This document shows, piece by piece, positions 1 through 7,633 of a DNA stretch of 64,000 nucleotides. The translations under genes and the position numbers were made by a program. Below the pieces are notes generated by a model, which was given only the letters and a program-made list of their open reading frames with translations, made no database searches and had not been told where the DNA came from. The stretch covers positions 1 to 64,000 of the forward strand of contig CACJGL010000003.1 in the NCBI GenBank assembly GCA_902592965.1. Direction: 5' to 3'. Within the stretch, counting starts at the first letter, position 1. The number at the start of each line of letters is the position of its first letter. The DNA is from an uncultured Pelagibacteraceae bacterium. GTDB lineage: Bacteria; Pseudomonadota; Alphaproteobacteria; Pelagibacterales; Pelagibacteraceae.

Positions 1-488
1 TTATACCATTTGCTCTTTTTTTAATTGCCTCATTTACAGATTTTTTAGATGGCCTTTTGGCGAGGATGTTTAAAGAGGAGTCTAAACTTGGTGAACTTTT
101 AGATCCTATTGCAGATAAAATTATTGTTGCAACTGCGTTAATTTTATTAGTTATGGACCAAACAATAAAAAATTACGAAGTTATTGCAGCTATTATAATT
201 CTTACAAGGGAAATACTAATTTCAGGTTTAAGAGAATTTCTAGCGAAAGGAAAAATAAAGCTTCCAGTTTCTAATTTAGCAAAACTTAAAACATTCTTGC
301 AGATGTTTTCGATAGCAATACTTCTGACTGGGGAAACAGGAAATAAATTAATAAATTTTCAAGATTATAATGCTCAAACAATTGGCATTATTATTTTATG
401 GCTATCTGCGTTTTTAACACTTTATACTGGATATGATTATCTAAGAAAAGGAATAGACCATGCAATATCTGAAGATAATAAGGATTAG
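1..488 (+). CDS. pgsA: CDP-diacylglycerol--glycerol-3-phosphate 3-phosphatidyltransferase, 5'-truncated by window edge
   Basis: The reading frame is open from base 3 to the stop at 486-488, so the N-terminus lies before the window. The CDP-alcohol phosphotransferase signature DG-x2-AR-x8-G-x3-D-x3-D is complete, starting with Asp at base 48 and ending in DPIAD. Family knowledge: this inner-membrane enzyme makes phosphatidylglycerol phosphate from CDP-diacylglycerol, the committed step to PG and cardiolipin. Several hydrophobic helices follow the motif, as expected. The 3' end overlaps the convergent ilvE by 4 bases. PgsA is favoured over PssA by the motif spacing and C-terminal length, but the missing N-terminus leaves some doubt. 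Confidence 0.88.
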   Translation, partial: IPFALFLIASFTDFLDGLLARMFKEESKLGELLDPIADKIIVATALILLVMDQTIKNYEVIAAIIILTREILISGLREFLAKGKIKLPVSNLAKLKTFLQMFSIAILLTGETGNKLINFQDYNAQTIGIIILWLSAFLTLYTGYDYLRKGIDHAISEDNKD

Positions 489-1366
489 GCAGCTTTTTTT
501 TGTCTAACTAACTGATCAAAGCTTTTTGATAATCCTAATATAACATCACAAATTTTGTATTTATGATCTGCTATGCTTGCAACAGGTGTTATTTCAGCTG
601 CAGTGCCAGTTAAGAAACATCCATCAAAATTACCTAGTTCATCTGGAGAAATTTTTCTTTCATGAACTTTAATATTTTTTGATTTGGCTAATTCAATTAC
701 AGCTTGTCTTGTAATACCGTTTAAAAAAGAATCTGGTGTTGGTGTATGTAATTCATTATTTTTATCTTTAAAAAAAATGTTTGCACTTGTTCCTTCTGCA
801 ACATTACCTTCAAAATCTAACATTAAAGATTCAGAATACCCTTGTTGTTCAGCTTCGTGTTTTGAAAGAGTACAAATCATATATAATCCAGCTGCTTTTG
901 CATCCCAAGGAATAGTATTTGGAGATGGTCTTCGCCATTTAGAAATGTTTAATCTTATTCCTTCAGCTTTTAATTTTGGATCAAAATATGCAGGCCATTC
1001 CCACGTAGCTATTGCTACATTAATTGTATTTTTCTGTGCAGACACACCCATCATCTCACTTCCTCTCCACGCAAATGGTCTTACATATCCATTTTGAATA
1101 TTTTGAACCGCAACTATTTTTTTAGAAGCTTCATTTATTTCATCTTTTGTATAGGGAATATTAATGTCTAATCTTTTTGCAGAGTAAAATAATCTATCTG
1201 TGTGCTCTTCTAGCTTAAATATTTCTCCGTCGTATACTCTTTCACCTTCAAAAACTAAACTTGCATAATGAAGTCCGTGACTGATTACATGGCATTTTGC
1301 ATCTTGCCATTCAACAAGCTCATTATTGTACCAAATTTTTCCTGATCGTTTATCGAAAGGTATCAT
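485..1366 (-). CDS. ilvE: Branched-chain amino acid aminotransferase
   Basis: A 293-residue fold-type IV PLP aminotransferase, the normal length for alphaproteobacterial IlvE. It transfers amino groups between glutamate and the 2-oxo acids of leucine, isoleucine and valine in the cytosol. The Schiff-base lysine is probably K157 in WDAKAAGLYM, and the phosphate-binding EGTSANIFF and LNGITRQAVIEL segments follow near residues 200-225. It is transcribed divergently from the marR-like gene across 59 bases. Its stop overlaps the 3' end of pgsA by 4 bases, leaving no room for a separate terminator. A D-amino acid or aminodeoxychorismate lyase role is less likely given length and motif set. Confidence 0.93.
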   Translation of the reverse strand: MIPFDKRSGKIWYNNELVEWQDAKCHVISHGLHYASLVFEGERVYDGEIFKLEEHTDRLFYSAKRLDINIPYTKDEINEASKKIVAVQNIQNGYVRPFAWRGSEMMGVSAQKNTINVAIATWEWPAYFDPKLKAEGIRLNISKWRRPSPNTIPWDAKAAGLYMICTLSKHEAEQQGYSESLMLDFEGNVAEGTSANIFFKDKNNELHTPTPDSFLNGITRQAVIELAKSKNIKVHERKISPDELGNFDGCFLTGTAAEITPVASIADHKYKICDVILGLSKSFDQLVRQKKAA

Positions 1367-1425
1367 TATTTAATTTTATAAAAAAATATATTTGTATATA
1401 TAATATGTCAATATAACTTACCAAT
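1367..1425. promoter_or_regulatory. Divergent promoter region between ilvE and the marR-like gene
   Basis: A 59-base A+T-rich gap between two divergent start codons. A consensus-like TATAAT at 1399-1404 lies 21 bases before the marR-like start at 1426 and is a plausible -10 for that gene. No convincing -35 was seen. The motif ATATA-N4-TATAT lies close by and could be an operator, but such sequences are cheap in DNA this A+T-rich. Confidence 0.35.
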
Positions 1426-1869
1426 ATGAAAAAACTTTTATATTTAAAAGATGAGGATCTCAAACAATATATTGAAAAAATATTTCTTGGCTACAGAGAG
1501 ACAGTCTCAGATGCTAAAAATGTATTGAATAAATACTCCATAGGTGTCGCACATAATAAAGTTATTCACTTAATTTCATTATATGAGGGTATTACAATAT
1601 CAGACCTCTTAAGAAAGTTAAAAGTTACCAAGCAAAGTTTGAATAGAGTTTTGAAAGATTTAATAAATCTAAAAGCTATAAAATATGAAAAAGATCAAGT
1701 AGACACGAGAATAAAACATGTCTACTTAACAGAAGAGGGAGAGAAGTTATTTAACGAAATTTTCTCAGTTCAAAAGAAAAGAATTTATCAAGCATTCTCC
1801 GCATCAAAAGCAAATGAGGTTGTCAGTTTTGACAATGTTTTAAAAAAAATAATTAATGGAAAAATTTAA
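1426..1869 (+). CDS. MarR-family transcriptional regulator (PetP-like)
   Basis: A 147-residue winged-helix protein. The HTH and wing run from about residue 55 to 108 (ISDLLRKLKVTKQSLNRVLK, then the wing with D93-x-R95 of the MarR DxR motif and YLTEEGEKLF). Family members are dimers that bind short palindromes. The gene overlaps the following response regulator by 14 bases, so the two are translationally coupled. A MarR gene directly before an OmpR-type regulator is the arrangement of petP-petR, which in Rhodobacter capsulatus affects cytochrome bc1 expression. That parallel is from memory and is an inference here. The ligand and targets are unknown. Confidence 0.85.
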   Translation: MKKLLYLKDEDLKQYIEKIFLGYRETVSDAKNVLNKYSIGVAHNKVIHLISLYEGITISDLLRKLKVTKQSLNRVLKDLINLKAIKYEKDQVDTRIKHVYLTEEGEKLFNEIFSVQKKRIYQAFSASKANEVVSFDNVLKKIINGKI

Positions 1870-2533
1870 AGCACATATTTTAGTTGTAGATGATGATGAT
1901 GGTATAAGAGAATTAGTTAAAGAATATCTTTCTCAAAATAACTATCTAGTAACCAGCTCAAATAGCGCCGAAGATGCTCTTGAAAAAGTTAAAGTTATAA
2001 AATTTGATTTAATAGTTCTTGATATAATGATGCCTGGCAAAAGTGGTTTGGAATTTACAAAAGAAAATAAAGACAAAATTTCAACCCCAATAATTCTTTT
2101 AACAGCAAAAGGTGAGGCCTCAGAGAGAATAGAGGGTTTAGATATTGGAGCAGACGATTACCTTCCAAAACCTTTTGAGCCTAAAGAATTAATACTTAGA
2201 ATTAATAATATCTTAAATAAAACTAAATTTATAAATACAAAAAGAAAATTTAAATTTGGTAAAATTGAAATAGATCTTAACAAGCAGTTTATTTTGAAAA
2301 ATGATAAATCAATAAAAATCAACAATACAGAAAAAATAATTTTAGATAAAATGGTTAACTCTCCTGGAAAAATATTTAAAAGAGAGGAAATTGGAAATCT
2401 TATAAAAATTGATAAAGAAAGATCAGTTGATGTAATAATTACAAGACTTAGAAAGAAAATTGAAGAAAACCCCAAAAGTCCAAATTATTTACAAACAATA
2501 AGAGGTGAAGGTTATGTTTTATGGATTGAGTAA
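1856..2533 (+). CDS. OmpR-family two-component response regulator (PetR-like)
   Basis: A 225-residue protein with an N-terminal receiver and a C-terminal OmpR/PhoB winged helix. The acidic pocket D12-D14, phospho-acceptor D56 (LIVLDIMMPGKSG), T83 and K105 (LPKPF) are all present. The DNA-binding half ends in the characteristic RSVDVIITRLRKKIEENP and IRGEGYVLW. It should be phosphorylated by the histidine kinase encoded immediately downstream, whose start lies inside the end of this gene. The start ATG at 1856 is inside the marR-like gene, giving a three-gene coupled unit. Close homology to OmpR or PetR cannot be separated by eye, so no symbol is given. Confidence 0.92.
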   Translation: MEKFKAHILVVDDDDGIRELVKEYLSQNNYLVTSSNSAEDALEKVKVIKFDLIVLDIMMPGKSGLEFTKENKDKISTPIILLTAKGEASERIEGLDIGADDYLPKPFEPKELILRINNILNKTKFINTKRKFKFGKIEIDLNKQFILKNDKSIKINNTEKIILDKMVNSPGKIFKREEIGNLIKIDKERSVDVIITRLRKKIEENPKSPNYLQTIRGEGYVLWIE

Positions 2534-3827
2534 ATATATAAAAAATATCTTACCTAAAAGACTTTTTTATAGAGGTTTACTCATAGTCGCTGTCCCAATA
2601 GTAGTTATGCAAATAACTATCTCTTTAGTTTTTTTTGATAGTCTTTGGATCAAAACTAATTCTGGAATGACAAGAGCATTAGTCTCTGAAGTCAAAACTT
2701 TTGTAGACGCTTATGATAACGACGAAACGAACAAAGATTTTATAATAATTTTATTCAAAGAACACTTGGGTTTTAATATCAAATATGAAAAAGATAAAAT
2801 CTTACCAGATAAAATACCAGAAAGATGGTTCAGTCCAGTGGATCGATCACTAAGAAGAGAATTAAAAAAAAAAAATTTAACTTATTGGTTTGATACAACA
2901 AACTTCAAAGAAGTTGTTGATTTGAAAATAGGGTATTCAAAAGGATATTTTCAATTTTACATTCCAAGAGATAGACTAACTACGAGTTCAGCTAGATTAT
3001 TTGGTCTTTGGATAACATTGCCAGCGTTATTAATGATAGCGGTAGCAATAATTTTTCTTAAGAATCAAACTAGACCTATAACTAAACTTGCAGAGGCATC
3101 TGAAAGATTTGGTCGAGGAGAAGATATTGACGAATTTAGACCTTCTGGAGCACTCGAAATACGAAAAGCTGGCTTAGAGTTTGACAAAATGAGAAAAAGA
3201 ATAATTAGACATCTTAATCAAAGATCTGAAATGTTGTCAGGTATCAGCCACGATTTAAGAACACCTTTGACGAGGATAAAACTTCAAATAGCAATGATAA
3301 AAGACAAGAGTGTTGTAGAGAAACTCTCAAGAGATGTTGATGAAATGGAAAAAATGTTAAATGAGTATCTTCAATTCGCAAGATCTGGAGCAAAAGATAA
3401 GACTGAAACCTTTGATATTTCTGTTCTTCTTGAAGATATTTGTAAAAAATATGAGAAACCAAATATAAAATATTTTTTAAAAGAAAGGATTTATTTTGAT
3501 GGAAGAAAGAATTTAATTAGTAGATGTATTAATAACCTTATAGATAACTCTTTAAAATTTGCTGACAATGTTGAATTATATTTAAAAAAAGGAAGATCAA
3601 CTATCAATATTTCAATTGAGGATGATGGTCCAGGAATACCACAGACAGAACATCAAAATGTTTTGAAGCCATTTTATAAAATTGATAAGAGTAGATCTGA
3701 AACAAAGTCAAGTGTTGGTCTTGGTTTAGCTATATCATCCGATGTCGTAAAATCACATGGGGGAGATCTTAAATTTGATAAGTCTAGTTTAGGTGGATTA
3801 AAAGTTATTATTTCTTTGCCTGTCTAG
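2514..3827 (+). CDS. EnvZ-like sensor histidine kinase
   Basis: About 437 residues counted from ATG 2514; a GTG at 2505 would add three residues. Order: TM1 (about 22-42), a periplasmic sensor of roughly 115 residues, TM2 (about 163-182), HAMP, then the phospho-acceptor H246 in GISHDLRTPLTRI, and an HATPase domain with N-box NLIDNSLKF, DDGPGIP and GLGLAIS. This is the standard inner-membrane sensor that phosphorylates the upstream response regulator. The start is nested in the regulator gene by 20 bases. A run of 12 A at 2864-2875 lies inside the sensor-domain coding. The 3' end overlaps the convergent ubiK by 20 bases. The signal sensed cannot be told from sequence. Confidence 0.9.
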   Translation: MFYGLSKYIKNILPKRLFYRGLLIVAVPIVVMQITISLVFFDSLWIKTNSGMTRALVSEVKTFVDAYDNDETNKDFIIILFKEHLGFNIKYEKDKILPDKIPERWFSPVDRSLRRELKKKNLTYWFDTTNFKEVVDLKIGYSKGYFQFYIPRDRLTTSSARLFGLWITLPALLMIAVAIIFLKNQTRPITKLAEASERFGRGEDIDEFRPSGALEIRKAGLEFDKMRKRIIRHLNQRSEMLSGISHDLRTPLTRIKLQIAMIKDKSVVEKLSRDVDEMEKMLNEYLQFARSGAKDKTETFDISVLLEDICKKYEKPNIKYFLKERIYFDGRKNLISRCINNLIDNSLKFADNVELYLKKGRSTINISIEDDGPGIPQTEHQNVLKPFYKIDKSRSETKSSVGLGLAISSDVVKSHGGDLKFDKSSLGGLKVIISLPV

Positions 3828-4050
3828 TTTTTTTTTTTATTTTTTTTTTGGCAATTTTTTTTTCTAGTTTTTCAATTCTTTTATTTAATATATCAATTTC
3901 ATCTTTGCTTACTAAATTCATTTTAAGAATAATTTCCTCTTTTTTTGATCGCAAAATATTTACGACTTCATCACTAAAATCTTTGTAATTGACCAGTCCT
4001 TCTTCCAAAAATTTTGCAAATTTATCAAATACGAATCTTGATTTTGACAT
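3808..4050 (-). CDS. ubiK: Ubiquinone biosynthesis accessory factor UbiK (BMFP family)
   Basis: An 80-residue protein with the BMFP/YqiC pattern: an N-terminal amphipathic helix (FAKFLEEGLVNYKDFSDEV) followed by a C-terminal coiled coil (VSKDEIDILNKRIEKLEKKI). UbiK helps ubiquinone biosynthesis by interacting with UbiJ and membrane lipids in E. coli, and alphaproteobacteria carry similar short proteins. The last 15 or so residues are almost all Lys/Arg and are written in long A tracts on this strand. It is divergent from lgt across 48 bases and overlaps the kinase gene by 20 bases at the 3' end. Family assignment rests on length and coiled-coil pattern only. Confidence 0.72.
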   Translation of the reverse strand: MSKSRFVFDKFAKFLEEGLVNYKDFSDEVVNILRSKKEEIILKMNLVSKDEIDILNKRIEKLEKKIAKKKIKKKTRQAKK

Positions 4051-4098
4051 AATAATTTCTTATCAAAGTTTAAGTAATATTTATAATATTACAATTAA
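4051..4098. promoter_or_regulatory. ubiK/lgt divergent intergenic region with 19-base palindrome
   Basis: The gap holds a perfect palindrome, GTAATATT-TAT-AATATTAC, at 4074-4092. A TATAAT at 4082-4087 sits in its centre and is correctly placed to act as a -10 for lgt at 4099. A protein bound here would block that promoter. A TTGACA at 4044-4049 overlaps the ubiK start codon but is too far from the TATAAT to pair with it. Confidence 0.4.
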
Positions 4099-4875
4099 AT
4101 GTTTATTAATAATTTTGACCCAGTCGCTTTTGAGATCTTTTCATTAGAAATTAGATGGTATTCCTTGTCTTATATATTTGGCTTAGTATTTGGTTGGTAT
4201 TTTGCAAAAAACAAACTAATCAAAGATAACGCTCAGAGAGAATATTTTGATGATTATATAACTTATTTGATAATAAGTATCATCCTTGGTGGAAGACTTG
4301 GATATGTAATTATTTATGACCCTATTTATTTTATCAGTAATCCAGTTGAGATTATAAAAATTTGGCAAGGAGGCATGTCTTTTCATGGTGCACTAATTGG
4401 AATTATTATAGGAACTTATTTTTTCTGCAAAAATAAAAATCAAAATATTTTTAGTTATTTAGATGTGGTTGCTGCTTGTTCTCCTATAGGAATTTTTTTA
4501 GGAAGAATATCAAATTTCATAAACTCAGAACTTTATGGCATACAAACAAATGTGCCATGGTCAGTAAAGTTTATAAAAATCGATGATTTAAATCGACATC
4601 CTTCACAAATTTATGAAGCAATATTTGAAGGAGTTGTTCTATTTATTATTTTAAGTTTGTTATTTAATAGATTAAGGAACATACCTGGGATTATTTCGGG
4701 TTATTTTTTAATTTTATATTCTTTTTTTAGATTTATTATCGAGTTCTTTAGAGAACCAGATCAGCAGCTAGGTTATTTATTTTTCAACTTGAGTATGGGG
4801 CAAATAATAAGTTGTATAGCACTAACCTGCGGATTAATTATCATCTATTATAAAAATGCTAATAGGACAGAATAA
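4099..4875 (+). CDS. lgt: Prolipoprotein diacylglyceryl transferase
   Basis: A 258-residue polytopic membrane protein. The Lgt signature G-R-x2-N-F-I-N-x-E-x2-G is at residues 135-147, and the conserved GGMSFHGALIG (His 96) and RHPSQIYEA segments are present. Lgt moves a diacylglyceryl group from phosphatidylglycerol to the lipobox cysteine of prelipoproteins, the step before LspA, whose gene is at 55744-56241. The length is slightly short of the E. coli enzyme. The gene overlaps the downstream methyltransferase by 20 bases, so they are probably co-translated. Confidence 0.95.
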   Translation: MFINNFDPVAFEIFSLEIRWYSLSYIFGLVFGWYFAKNKLIKDNAQREYFDDYITYLIISIILGGRLGYVIIYDPIYFISNPVEIIKIWQGGMSFHGALIGIIIGTYFFCKNKNQNIFSYLDVVAACSPIGIFLGRISNFINSELYGIQTNVPWSVKFIKIDDLNRHPSQIYEAIFEGVVLFIILSLLFNRLRNIPGIISGYFLILYSFFRFIIEFFREPDQQLGYLFFNLSMGQIISCIALTCGLIIIYYKNANRTE

Positions 4876-5896
4876 AAAAATCTCATTAGATAAATTTATT
4901 TACAAATCTTTGTATGACAAGGATAATGGTTATTATATTAAAAAAAATCCTTTCGGAAAAAAAGGTGATTTCATAACATCTCCGAATATTTCTGTTCTTT
5001 TTTCAGAAATGATATCTATTTGGTTAATATCATTTTGGGAGAATTTAAAAAAGCCAAAAAAAATAAATATTGTAGAGCTGGGTGCAGGTAATGGTGAGAT
5101 GATGTTACAAATTATAAAAACTTTAAATAATTTTAGTGAAATTAGTTTATCTGCCAATTTCTTAATTTTAGAAAAAAGTCCATTACTGATAAAAATTCAG
5201 AAGAGTAAAATAGATAAGAAAAAAACTATTTGGATTAGAAATTTAAAAGAAATTCCAAAGGCTCCAACTATATTCTTGGCTAATGAGTTTTTTGATGCTT
5301 TTCCTATCAAGCAGTTTTTAAAGAAAAGAAATAATTGGTATGAAAAATATGTAGCATACAAAAAAAATAAGTTTGAAGTTTGTGATCAAAAAGTGTCGTC
5401 AAAAATAATTGAGAAATACTTAGGTAAGGATATAAAAAAAGAAAAATTTGTTGAATATTCACCTTCAGCAATGAAATTTGTTAACGAAATTGCGAATTTT
5501 ATTTTTAAAAATAATGGTGGTTTATTAATGATAGACTATGGCTTTACCAGTGGAAAAATGAAAAATACTTTGCAAAGTGTTGAGAAGCATAGAAAAATTA
5601 GTTTTTTAGAAAATCCCTATAATTCAGATATTACTCATTTAATAAATTTTAAAATGTACGAGAAAAAGTTTGCAAATTCTAATTTGAAATCTTTAATAAC
5701 AACCCAAGGTAATTTCTTAATGAAATTAGGAATATTAAAAAGAGCTGAGATAATAAGTAAAAATTTACAATTTAGTAAGAAAGCTGACATATTTTATAGA
5801 ATAAAAAGATTAATTGATGCAAAATATATGGGCTCTTTGTTTAAAGTATTATTTGTAAGCAAATCCAAAAATAATTTTAATTTGGGTTTTAAGTGA
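4856..5896 (+). CDS. SAM-dependent methyltransferase, MidA/NDUFAF7 family (DUF185)
   Basis: A 346-residue protein with the SAM-binding motif VELGAGNGEM at residues 73-82, a second motif LEKSPLL, and the family-typical NEFFDAFPIKQF and MIDYGF segments. The mitochondrial relative NDUFAF7 dimethylates an arginine in complex I subunit NDUFS2 during assembly; a similar respiratory role is possible here but not shown. The gene begins inside lgt and ends in the GTGA overlap that starts pgeF. The lgt-midA-pgeF order is common in alphaproteobacteria, to my knowledge. Confidence 0.88.
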   Translation: MLIGQNKKISLDKFIYKSLYDKDNGYYIKKNPFGKKGDFITSPNISVLFSEMISIWLISFWENLKKPKKINIVELGAGNGEMMLQIIKTLNNFSEISLSANFLILEKSPLLIKIQKSKIDKKKTIWIRNLKEIPKAPTIFLANEFFDAFPIKQFLKKRNNWYEKYVAYKKNKFEVCDQKVSSKIIEKYLGKDIKKEKFVEYSPSAMKFVNEIANFIFKNNGGLLMIDYGFTSGKMKNTLQSVEKHRKISFLENPYNSDITHLINFKMYEKKFANSNLKSLITTQGNFLMKLGILKRAEIISKNLQFSKKADIFYRIKRLIDAKYMGSLFKVLFVSKSKNNFNLGFK

Positions 5897-6645
5897 TTAA
5901 GTCAAAAATTTTTAAAGATCAAAAATCCATTTCACATTATTTTTTTAATAGATTAGGTGGTACCTCAAATGGAATCTACAAAAGTTTAAATTGTGGAAAA
6001 GGTTCAAAAGATAAAATTACTAATATAAGTAAAAATTTAAAAATAGTTTCAAAAAAAATAGGCTGCACAAGTGAAAATCTAATTTCTCTTAATCAAATTC
6101 ACAGTAACAAAGTTTATAAAATAATTGGTATTCCAAAAAAAAGATTGACTGGTGACGCGATGATTACAAATAAGCGAAATATTGCGATTAGTATACTCAC
6201 TGCAGATTGTGCACCAATTCTAATTATAGAAAAAAAGCAAAAATTTGTTGGTGCAATACATGCTGGGTGGAAAGGTGCTTTTAAGGGAATAGTAAAAAAA
6301 ACAATTCAACTTTTAAAAAAGAATGGATGCTCAGAGAAAGATATGATTGCTTGCATTGGGCCATGTATTAAAAAAAATAGCTACGAAGTAAAAAATGATT
6401 TTTTTAAATTGTTTAAGAAAAAAAATAAAAAAAATGCGAATTTCTTCATATTTAAAAAAAAAAAAATTTATTTTGATTTAAGTGAATATATAAAATCTCA
6501 ATTTTATGAAAATGGAGTAAAAAAAATAGATATAATAAGAAAAGATACCTACGCTCTAGAAAATAACTTTTTTAGTTCTAGGAGATCAAAAAAAAATAAG
6601 CATAACGATTATGGTAGAAATATTTCTGCAATTATGATTAAATAG
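5893..6645 (+). CDS. pgeF: Purine nucleoside phosphorylase / laccase-domain protein (YfiH family)
   Basis: A 250-residue YfiH/DUF152 protein. The zinc-binding set is visible: H70 in LNQIHSNKV, C106 in TADCAPIL, H123 in HAGWKG, followed by IGPCIKKNSYEV. Characterised relatives cleave adenosine, inosine and related nucleosides, and some edit peptidoglycan precursors. The start is GTG at 5893, sharing four bases (GTGA) with the stop of the preceding gene. A run of 13 A at 6454-6466 encodes the FIFKKKKIYF stretch and is the longest coding homopolymer I noticed in the window. The frame is intact across it. Confidence 0.87.
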   Translation: MIKSKIFKDQKSISHYFFNRLGGTSNGIYKSLNCGKGSKDKITNISKNLKIVSKKIGCTSENLISLNQIHSNKVYKIIGIPKKRLTGDAMITNKRNIAISILTADCAPILIIEKKQKFVGAIHAGWKGAFKGIVKKTIQLLKKNGCSEKDMIACIGPCIKKNSYEVKNDFFKLFKKKNKKNANFFIFKKKKIYFDLSEYIKSQFYENGVKKIDIIRKDTYALENNFFSSRRSKKNKHNDYGRNISAIMIK

Positions 6646-6655
6646 GACATCTCGG

Positions 6656-7588
6656 ATGAAAATTCTCACAGGAAACAGTAATAAACATCTTAGTCAAAAA
6701 ATATCTAAATTTTTAAAAAATAGACTAGTGAATTCAAACATAAGAAAATTTGCAGACGGAGAAATCTATATAGAAATTAACGAAAATATTAGAGGTAATA
6801 GTATTTTTTTAATTCAATCCGTTTCATCTCCTGCGAATGACAATTTAATGGAATTATTATTATCCATTGATGCTTTAAAAAGATCATCGGCTAAAAACAT
6901 AACTGCTGTAATCCCATATTTTGGTTATGCAAGACAAGATAGAAAAGTAGTCCCTAGAACATCTATATCTGCAAAACTTGTATCCAATCTTATTGCAAAA
7001 GCAGGAGCAGATAGAGTCGTTACTGTTGATTTACATTCTGGACAAATTCAAGGATTTTTTGATATTCCAGTTGATAACTTATTTGCAACTCCAATATTTG
7101 CTAGACATATAAAAAAGAAATTAAAAAAAAATAATATAATCTGTGTTGCTCCAGATGTCGGTGGTACCGCAAGAGCAAGGGCTTTAGGAAAATTGTTAAA
7201 TGTTGATCTGGCAATAGTAGATAAAAGAAGACCTGCTCCTGGAAAGTCAGAAGTAATGAATGTGATTGGAAATGTGAAAAATAAAACTTGTATATTAGTT
7301 GATGATATAATCGACTCTGGCGGAACAATTGTAAATGCAGCTTCTGAATTAAAAAAAAGAGGAGCTAAAGATGTTCATGTGTATGTAACACATGGTGTAC
7401 TAAGTGGTAATGCTGTTGAAAAAATTAAGAAATCTTCAATAAAAAATTTAGTTGTAACTGATACAATAGATAATTCAATGAAAGTTAAAAAAGCTAAGAA
7501 TATTGAGGTATTAACAATCTCTAATTTGGTTGGAGAAGCTATTAAAAGAATATCAAATTCTACCTCCGTATCGGATCTATTTAAATAA
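6656..7588 (+). CDS. prs: Ribose-phosphate pyrophosphokinase
   Basis: A 310-residue class I PRPP synthetase of normal length. It makes PRPP from ribose 5-phosphate and ATP for purine, pyrimidine, histidine and NAD synthesis. Visible features are FGYARQDRK, the divalent-cation loop starting at D125 (DLHSGQIQGFFDIPVDNL), and the PRPP-binding loop VDDIIDSGGTI at about 215-225. It starts 10 bases after pgeF. A 45-base gap then separates it from rplY and begins with a short palindrome directly after the stop. Confidence 0.96.
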   Translation: MKILTGNSNKHLSQKISKFLKNRLVNSNIRKFADGEIYIEINENIRGNSIFLIQSVSSPANDNLMELLLSIDALKRSSAKNITAVIPYFGYARQDRKVVPRTSISAKLVSNLIAKAGADRVVTVDLHSGQIQGFFDIPVDNLFATPIFARHIKKKLKKNNIICVAPDVGGTARARALGKLLNVDLAIVDKRRPAPGKSEVMNVIGNVKNKTCILVDDIIDSGGTIVNAASELKKRGAKDVHVYVTHGVLSGNAVEKIKKSSIKNLVVTDTIDNSMKVKKAKNIEVLTISNLVGEAIKRISNSTSVSDLFK

Positions 7589-7633
7589 TTTACTTGTAAA
7601 ATTTAGTTTCATAAGTTAAAAACCCGACACTTT
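7589..7633. promoter_or_regulatory. prs-rplY gap with palindrome TTTAC-TT-GTAAA
   Basis: The palindrome at 7589-7600 abuts the prs stop codon. The identical 12-mer, read on the other strand, occurs at 46589-46600 just before ubiA. It could be an operator shared by the two loci. With a two-base spacer it cannot form a useful RNA hairpin. Confidence 0.25.

Noticed and set aside
684..1097. Open frame of 137 codons on the plus strand inside ilvE
   Set aside because: It lies wholly antisense to a well-supported aminotransferase and has no recognisable domain.
2158..2475. Antisense frame of 105 codons inside the response regulator
   Set aside because: Hydrophobic shadow of Lys/Ile-rich coding DNA with no start context.
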